64,000 bases of DNA from Demequina sp. B12 (GTDB lineage: Bacteria > Actinomycetota > Actinomycetes > Actinomycetales > Demequinaceae). The position numbers were made by a program, and so were the translations under genes. The notes under the pieces are model-generated. The model did no database searches. It was not told where the DNA came from and worked only from the letters and a program-made list of their open reading frames with translations. Positions 59,086 through 64,000 of the stretch are shown here, piece by piece (position 1 is the stretch's first letter; every line of letters starts with the position of its first letter). The stretch covers positions 62,001-126,000 of the forward strand of contig NZ_JAPEHU010000004.1 of the NCBI RefSeq assembly GCF_028823635.1. The letters are read 5' to 3'.

Positions 59086-60654
59086 TTGACCCCTACGACT
59101 ACGGAAGCGCAGCGGACTGAGCTTCATAAGACCATCTGGCGCATCGCGAATGATCTGCGCGGCAGTGTGGATGGTTGGGACTTCAAGACGTACGTGCTGG
59201 GCATGTTGTTCTACCGGTTTATCTCGGAGAACTTGACGGCGTATCTGAACCGTGGAGAGCACGCGGTGGGGGACACGTCGTTTGACTATGCGCATCTGGA
59301 CGATGCCCAAGCGGAGTTTGGGCGTGAGGAGACGGTGAGGGAGAAGGGTTTCTACATCCTGCCCTCGGAACTGTTCCAGAACGTCCGCCGCAACGCCCCC
59401 CACGACCCGAACTTGAACGAGACGCTTGAGAGCATCTTCAAGGACATTGAAGGCTCTGCGTTGGGGCATGACAGTGAGGGCGATCTGAAGGGGTTGTTCG
59501 ACGATCTAGATGTCAACAGTTCCAAGCTGGGCAACACGGTGGCCAAGCGCAACGAGAAGCTGGTGAAGCTGCTCGATGCGATTGGGGAGTTGCCGTTGGG
59601 GAACTTTGGGGACAACTCCATTGACCTCTTTGGGGATGCTTACGAGTACCTGATGCAGATGTATGCCTCCCAGGCAGGCAAGTCCGGTGGCGAGTACTAC
59701 ACGCCGCAGGAGGTCTCGGAGGTCCTTGCGCGCATCACGGTTGCGGGTAAGTCCAGCGTGAACAAGGTGTATGACCCGGCGGCGGGCTCTGGTTCGCTCT
59801 TGCTGAAGTTCGCGAAGGTGCTGGGTACTGAGAACGTGGGTGGGTTCTACGGTCAGGAGATCAACCTGACTACGTTCAACCTTGCGCGTATCAACATGTT
59901 CCTTCACGACGTGAACTACGAGAAGTTCTCCATCGCCCACGGTGACACACTGCTGGACCCTCAGCATTGGGATGATGAGCCGTTTGAAGCGATCGTCTCC
60001 AACCCCCCGTACTCGATTAAGTGGGAGGGGGACGCCAACCCGCTGCTCATCAACGATGAGCGCTTTGCTCCGGCGGGGGTGTTGGCTCCTAAGTCCAAGG
60101 CGGACCTGGCGTTCACCATGCACATTTTGTCGTGGCTGGCCGTGAACGGTACTGCGGCGATCGTCGAGTTCCCCGGTGTGTTGTACCGCGGCGGTGCCGA
60201 GGCAAAGATCCGCAAGTATCTGATCGACAACAACTATGTGGATGCCGTCATCCAGCTACCGCCAGACCTGTTCTTTGGAACCACGATCGCGACTTGCATC
60301 ATCGTGCTCAAGAAGTCCAAGCGGGACAACTCGGTGCTGTTCTTGGATGCGTCACAACAGTTCACCCGTGTGGGCAACAAGAACCGCCTCACGTCCAAGC
60401 ACCAGCAGTTTGTGCTCGACACGCTCGCTGCGCGCGAGGACGTGGCACACATGGCGGCATTGGTGGGCAACGATGCGATTGGTGACAACGACTACAACAT
60501 CGCCGTGTCCAGCTATGTAGAGGCGGAGGACACCCGCGAAGAAGTGGACATTGTTGAACTGAACGCGGAGATCGCCCAGATCGTGGCCCGCCAGGCGGAG
60601 CTCAGGACTTCGATCGACGCGATCGTCGCGGATCTTGAGGGGGGAACCGAGTGA
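59086..60654 (+). CDS. hsdM: Type I restriction-modification DNA methyltransferase subunit
   Basis: About 522 residues, N6-adenine methyltransferase. The N-terminal HsdM helical domain begins TELHKTIWRIANDLRGSVDGWDFKTYVLGMLFYRFISENL. AdoMet motif I is DPAAGSGSLLLKF (Asp230), with FYGQEINLTTFNLARINMFLHD. Catalytic motif IV is NPPY at 306-309 in EAIVSNPPYSIKW. Start: a strong AAGGAGAG at 59070-59077 points to TTG 59086; longer frames run into the tRNA-Ala region and are unlikely. The stop overlaps the next gene as GTGA, opening a tightly overlapped operon. Confidence 0.94.
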   Translation: MTPTTTEAQRTELHKTIWRIANDLRGSVDGWDFKTYVLGMLFYRFISENLTAYLNRGEHAVGDTSFDYAHLDDAQAEFGREETVREKGFYILPSELFQNVRRNAPHDPNLNETLESIFKDIEGSALGHDSEGDLKGLFDDLDVNSSKLGNTVAKRNEKLVKLLDAIGELPLGNFGDNSIDLFGDAYEYLMQMYASQAGKSGGEYYTPQEVSEVLARITVAGKSSVNKVYDPAAGSGSLLLKFAKVLGTENVGGFYGQEINLTTFNLARINMFLHDVNYEKFSIAHGDTLLDPQHWDDEPFEAIVSNPPYSIKWEGDANPLLINDERFAPAGVLAPKSKADLAFTMHILSWLAVNGTAAIVEFPGVLYRGGAEAKIRKYLIDNNYVDAVIQLPPDLFFGTTIATCIIVLKKSKRDNSVLFLDASQQFTRVGNKNRLTSKHQQFVLDTLAAREDVAHMAALVGNDAIGDNDYNIAVSSYVEAEDTREEVDIVELNAEIAQIVARQAELRTSIDAIVADLEGGTE

Positions 60655-61121
60655 CCATGGACGCGGAGCAGGTGCGGGAGGGATTCCGCAACGCCTATCT
60701 CACTGTGCTGCAACAGGACCGCGATCTCTTGCTGTGGGATTCCAGCGAACGGTCCTTGACCCACCGCTTGGCCGTCTACCTGGAGCGGGAGTTCCCCGGC
60801 TATCACGTGGATTGCGAGTACAACAGGGACCGCGGTGGGTCCGCACGCAAGGTGCTGAGCGACGCGCAGGGCACGGGCCGTGTGTTCCCGGACATCGTGG
60901 TCCACCGGCGCGGCGGGGACGACAACGTGCTGGTGGTCGAAGCGAAGAAGTGGGGTCGCGACGGCGACAACGACATCGCACGCTTGGAAGGGTTCCGGCG
61001 TGATTTGGGTTACCTGTACGGGGCGTTCGTGGAGTTCCCGGTGGGGCCGTCCGTTGATGACCGCATGCCGGGCAAGGTCCGTTTCCTGGGGGAGAACGGG
61101 CAGCTTGAGGACTTGTTCTGA
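60651..61121 (+). CDS. Small PD-(D/E)XK nuclease-like protein inside the hsd operon
   Basis: 156 residues, not assigned to a named family. After a helical N-terminus, FPDIVVHRRGGDDNVLVVEAKKWG matches the PD...(D/E)xK core: Asp81, Glu97, Lys99 on adjacent strands. The rest (ARLEGFRRDLGYLYGAFVEFP) fits the following helix and strand. Start GTG 60651 overlaps the hsdM stop; ATG 60657 is the alternative. The end overlaps the rhuM ATG. A nuclease or nuclease-derived DNA-binding role in defence is inferred; hsdR elsewhere in the operon has its own nuclease domain. Confidence 0.72.
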   Translation: MTMDAEQVREGFRNAYLTVLQQDRDLLLWDSSERSLTHRLAVYLEREFPGYHVDCEYNRDRGGSARKVLSDAQGTGRVFPDIVVHRRGGDDNVLVVEAKKWGRDGDNDIARLEGFRRDLGYLYGAFVEFPVGPSVDDRMPGKVRFLGENGQLEDLF

Positions 61122-62137
61122 TGACTGAAAGCGCGAACGGCGAGATTGTCCTGTACCAACGCGAGGATGGTTCTCCTGGCATTGAGGTGCAGGTTGAGGG
61201 CGGCACGGTGTGGCTGACCCAGCAGCAGATCGCTGACGTGTTTCAGACCTCGCGCGAGAACATCACGATGCACTTGCGCAATGTCTACGACGAGGGCGAA
61301 CTCAGCGCTGAGGCAACTAGTAAGGAATCCTTACAAGTTCGAACCGAGGGTGCCCGGCAGGTCAAGCGCTCTGTGCTCCTGTACAACCTGGACGCGATCA
61401 TCTCTGTGGGTTACCGCGTCAAGAGTGCGGTGGCTACGCGCTTCCGCATCTGGGCCACGGACCGTCTGCGTGAGTACCTGGTCAAGGGTTTCACCATGGA
61501 TGACGCCAAGCTCAAAGAGTTGGGTGGCGGCATCTATTGGCGTGAACTGCTGGAGCGCATTCGGGATATCCGCAGTTCCGAGAAGGTCATGCACCGTCAA
61601 CTGCTTGACCTGTATGCCACGAGCGTGGATTACGACCCTTCTGCGCAGGACACCAAGCAGTTCTTCAGTGTGGTGCAGAACAAGTTCCACTTTGCTGCGC
61701 ACGGTCATACTGCCGCGGAGGTGGTGGCGGAGCGCGCCGATGCTTCTCAGCCACACATGGGCTTGACTAACTTCAAGGGCGAACGGCCCCACAAGTCGGA
61801 GGTCTCGGTAGCGAAGAATTACCTGACCGAGGCTGAACTGAAGCGCCTCAACCGCTTGGTCTCCGCATACTTTGATGCGGCCGAGTTCAGGGCCATGAGC
61901 CACCAGCCCACCTACATGAAGGACTGGCTGGAACACTTGGACCGCATGTTCACCGCCATGGATGCGGACGTTCTGGACAACGCGGGCACCGTCAGCCAGG
62001 CGCAGGCCAAGCAGGTTGCCGAGCAGGCGTATGAGGACTTCCGCCATACAGCCGATGCTTCGGAGGCCGCCGTAGAACGCGCCTACCTGGACGCGGTGAA
62101 AGACGCGGAGCGCCGGATCGAAGGGGGCAACAAGTGA
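61121..62137 (+). CDS. rhuM: RhuM-family protein
   Basis: 338 residues. The opening EIVLYQREDGSPGIEVQVEGGTVWLTQQQIADVFQTSRENITMHLRNVYDEGEL, followed by VLLYNLDAIISVGYRVKSAVATRFRIWATDRLREYLVKGFTMDD, is characteristic of RhuM/KilA-like proteins first noted in a Salmonella pathogenicity island. The N-terminal part looks like a helix-turn-helix (WLTQQQIADVF). Often encoded within type I restriction operons, role unknown. Start ATG 61121 (TGATG overlap); stop overlaps hsdS as GTGA. Confidence 0.9.
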   Translation: MTESANGEIVLYQREDGSPGIEVQVEGGTVWLTQQQIADVFQTSRENITMHLRNVYDEGELSAEATSKESLQVRTEGARQVKRSVLLYNLDAIISVGYRVKSAVATRFRIWATDRLREYLVKGFTMDDAKLKELGGGIYWRELLERIRDIRSSEKVMHRQLLDLYATSVDYDPSAQDTKQFFSVVQNKFHFAAHGHTAAEVVAERADASQPHMGLTNFKGERPHKSEVSVAKNYLTEAELKRLNRLVSAYFDAAEFRAMSHQPTYMKDWLEHLDRMFTAMDADVLDNAGTVSQAQAKQVAEQAYEDFRHTADASEAAVERAYLDAVKDAERRIEGGNK

Positions 62138-63381
62138 GCCGGATCGATGACCTGATTGCTGAGCACTGTCCTGATGGCGTGGAGTTCAAGCCGCTTGGTG
62201 ACATCGCAGCTTTGGTTCGTGGGAACGGAATGCCTAAGTCGGTGCTCACCGATGAAGGTGTGGGCGCTATCCACTACGGTCAGATCTACACCCGCTACGG
62301 GGTGTGGACCGAGACCACGTTGTCTTATGTAGCTCCTGAGACGGCGGCGCGGCTCGCTACTGCTGAGCCGGGGGACATCATCATCACCAACACAAGTGAG
62401 AACATCGACGATGTCTGCAAAGCCGTCGCCTGGCTGGGTTCATCTCCAATCGTGACAGGGGGCCACGCAACGATCATTCGGCACAGCCTGGACCCCAAGT
62501 ACCTGTCCTACTGGTTTCAATCTCCTGGGTTCGCCAAACAGAAACGTGCGCTTGCGACCGGCACAAAGGTGATTGATGTCTCGGCCAAGCAACTACACAA
62601 GGTCCGGGTACCGGTGCCGCCGCTTGAGGTGCAGCGCGAGATCGTGCGAATCTTGGACAAGTTCACTGCGCTAGAGGCGGAGCTGGAGGCGGAGCTGGAG
62701 GCTCGGCGGACGCAGTATGCCCACTACCGTGATCAGTTGATCCAGGCGGCGGATGCCACCGCGCCGTTAGGTCTCCCTATCGCGGAACTCGCTGGCGATG
62801 GCTACTTCGGAGATGGCGATTGGGTCGAATCGAAGGACCAAGACCCTAGCGGGGAAGTGCGCCTAACGCAGCTCGCCGATGTTGGAGTTGGAGAGTTTCG
62901 GGACCGCAGTGACCGATGGATGCGGCAGGACCAGGCTGCCCGGCTCAACTGCACTTTGCTGAAACCTGGAGACATTCTGATCGCGAGGATGCCGTCGCCA
63001 TTGGGCCGCGCGTGTCAGGTACCCGACGGAGTTGGTGCGGCCGCAACGGTGGTGGATGTCGCCATTCTTCGATCGAGCAGAAGCGATGTAGTTCCCCGGT
63101 ATGTCATGCACGCGCTGAACTCGCATCCCGTCCGGAAGCAGATGCTCGCATTTCAGAGCGGCGGCACTCGGCAGCGCATTTCCCGAACAAACCTTGGGAA
63201 GATCTTGGTCCCTCTGCCGACGCTGCATGAGCAGCGTCGGATCGCTTCGGAGCTTGACGAGTTCGATGCGCTGGTGAACGACCTCAGTGTTGGTCTCCCT
63301 GCGGAACTCGCGGCTCGGCGCAAGCAGTATGAGTACTATCGCGACAAGCTGTTGACCTTCAAGGAGGCGGGTCGTGACTGA
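62134..63381 (+). CDS. hsdS: Type I restriction-modification specificity subunit
   Basis: 415 residues with two target-recognition domains (about 1-165 and 205-375) separated by conserved helices. The first spacer is VQREIVRILDKFTALEAELEAELEARRTQYAHYRDQLI, the second HEQRRIASELDEFDALVNDLSVGLPAELAARRKQYEYYRDKLL. The two TRDs recognise the halves of a bipartite DNA target. The central spacer contains a duplicated EAEL tetrapeptide, see the repeat at 62674-62703. The end overlaps hsdR by 8 bp. Confidence 0.93.
   Translation: MSRIDDLIAEHCPDGVEFKPLGDIAALVRGNGMPKSVLTDEGVGAIHYGQIYTRYGVWTETTLSYVAPETAARLATAEPGDIIITNTSENIDDVCKAVAWLGSSPIVTGGHATIIRHSLDPKYLSYWFQSPGFAKQKRALATGTKVIDVSAKQLHKVRVPVPPLEVQREIVRILDKFTALEAELEAELEARRTQYAHYRDQLIQAADATAPLGLPIAELAGDGYFGDGDWVESKDQDPSGEVRLTQLADVGVGEFRDRSDRWMRQDQAARLNCTLLKPGDILIARMPSPLGRACQVPDGVGAAATVVDVAILRSSRSDVVPRYVMHALNSHPVRKQMLAFQSGGTRQRISRTNLGKILVPLPTLHEQRRIASELDEFDALVNDLSVGLPAELAARRKQYEYYRDKLLTFKEAGRD
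62674..62703 (+). repeat. In-frame 12-bp repeat in the hsdS central spacer
   Basis: GAGGCGGAGCTG occurs twice in tandem (62674-62685, 62686-62697), followed by half a unit GAGGCT, encoding EAEL-EAEL-EA. It lies between the two recognition domains at the place where EcoR124I-type enzymes carry variable TAEL repeats. Confidence 0.85.
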
Positions 63382-64000
63382 GGCACCTGCACGCAAGTAC
63401 GACCCCATCGCGGTGTCCTCAGAAAGCACCGTGGTCGCCGAGTATGAAGCGGAGCCAGCAGCATCGGCCGCCTACCAATCCGAGTCCGCCCTCGAACAAG
63501 AGTTCATCCGGCTCCTGCAAACCCAGGCCTACGAACACCTGCCCATCACGTCAGAGGCTCAACTCGTCGCCAACCTGCGCGCCCAGTTGGAAGCCCTCAA
63601 CGTCATCGGCTTCACTGACTCAGAATGGGAACGGTTCTTCGCCGCCAGCATTGCCGGCAAGAACGACGGCATAGTTGAGAAAACCGTCCGCATCCAAGAA
63701 GACCACGTCCAAGTCCTCAAACGCGACGACGGCACCACCAAAAACATCACCCTGCTAGACAAGACGAACATCCACAACAACCGTCTGCAAGTCATCAACC
63801 AGTACGAGGTAGACCGCGGCGAAGGCGGCGCCAACCATGCCAACCGCTACGACGTCACCGTCCTAGTCAACGGCCTGCCCATGGTGCACATCGAACTCAA
63901 ACGCCGCGGCGTGGACATCCGCGAAGCGTTCAACCAAATCAACCGCTACCAACGCGACAGCTTCTGGGCAGGCTCCGGACTGTTCGAGTACGTGCAACTG
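63374..64000 (+). CDS. hsdR: Type I restriction endonuclease subunit, N-terminal part (cut by window end)
   Basis: The first about 209 residues are visible, open to the last base. The N-terminal nuclease domain is recognisable: SALEQEFIRLLQTQAYEHL, VEKTVRIQEDHVQVLKRDDGTTKNITLLD, RYDVTVLVNGLPMVHIELKRRG with the PD-(D/E)XK residues Asp160, Glu174 and Lys176, then REAFNQINRYQRDSFW with the QxxxY motif. The helicase motor lies outside the window. GTG 63374 has AAGGAGG at 63361-63367 and overlaps hsdS by 8 bp. Confidence 0.94.
   Translation, partial: MTEAPARKYDPIAVSSESTVVAEYEAEPAASAAYQSESALEQEFIRLLQTQAYEHLPITSEAQLVANLRAQLEALNVIGFTDSEWERFFAASIAGKNDGIVEKTVRIQEDHVQVLKRDDGTTKNITLLDKTNIHNNRLQVINQYEVDRGEGGANHANRYDVTVLVNGLPMVHIELKRRGVDIREAFNQINRYQRDSFWAGSGLFEYVQL

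Noticed and set aside
62674-62703. Frameshift-type phase variation in hsdS
   Set aside because: The repeat unit is 12 bp, so copy-number change keeps the frame; specificity rather than on/off switching would be affected.

Overview
The window is a high-GC (by eye about 63-66%) chromosomal segment from an Actinomycetota bacterium. It is most like Micrococcales or a related order, but genus cannot be fixed from the sequence alone. Supporting signs are lsr2 beside lysS, a carD-ispD-ispF-cysS-rlmB block, gpmA/phoU/senX3/regX3 beside pstSCAB, a stand-alone groEL with CIRCE operators, a WXG100 protein, DUF3027, DUF3263, DUF4031 and DUF4032 proteins, glp-rimJ-sepX, and many apparently leaderless genes with a TAnnnT box 6-7 nt before the start codon. 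Most of the window is core genome.

Layout. 1-924 is the 3' part of nadB. 911-7810 is a catabolic block placed between nadB and nadC: an NMT1-type ABC importer, a luciferase-like flavin monooxygenase, a ribokinase, a PadR repressor, a flavin reductase and a kinase-only riboflavin kinase. This enzyme set matches the riboflavin-degradation (rca) pathway described in Microbacterium. Two copies of the palindrome TTAGTCAA-N2-TTGACTAA sit just downstream of the two promoters and are the likely PadR operators. 7869-13018 holds nadC, lysS, a small membrane protein, lsr2, a lactonase-like propeller and gpmA. 13110-20034 is the phosphate regulon (phoU, senX3-regX3, pstSCAB) with two PHO-box-like arrays. 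20234-24952 holds a lipoprotein and carD-ispD-ispF-cysS-rlmB. 24964-31731 holds a DUF4032 kinase-like protein, an orphan sugar-ABC ATPase, a Ser/Thr kinase, a MauE/DsbA pair, tRNA-Thr and ung. 31855-43867 holds LytR_C, groEL, WXG100, a cold-shock protein, serC, manA, ugd, a DtxR regulator and an NlpC/P60 endopeptidase. 43998-50206 holds an aldo/keto reductase, tRNA-Arg, a lipoprotein and a 1.4-kilo-residue helicase-like protein whose catalytic motifs are eroded. 50246-54127 is fmdB-like, 5-FTHF cyclo-ligase, glp, rimJ-like and sepX. 54225-58678 is a GT4/GH92 pair and an HdeD-like membrane protein. 58857-64000 is tRNA-Ala followed by a type I restriction-modification operon (hsdM, a PD-(D/E)XK-like small gene, rhuM, hsdS, partial hsdR).

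Non-coding structure worth attention: (i) a family of 56-bp intergenic palindromic elements (two complete, two partial copies) built from CAAATGGCTCCATTTG arms; (ii) a dispersed octamer GCCGATGC, about 49 copies counted by eye on both strands against roughly 5 expected, once as an inverted pair forming a stem-loop, which recalls DNA uptake sequences; (iii) a 12-bp EAEL repeat in the hsdS central spacer; (iv) a 23-bp palindrome upstream of hsdM. All positions come from reading the sequence by hand. Family assignments rest on recognisable motifs and context, not on database searches.
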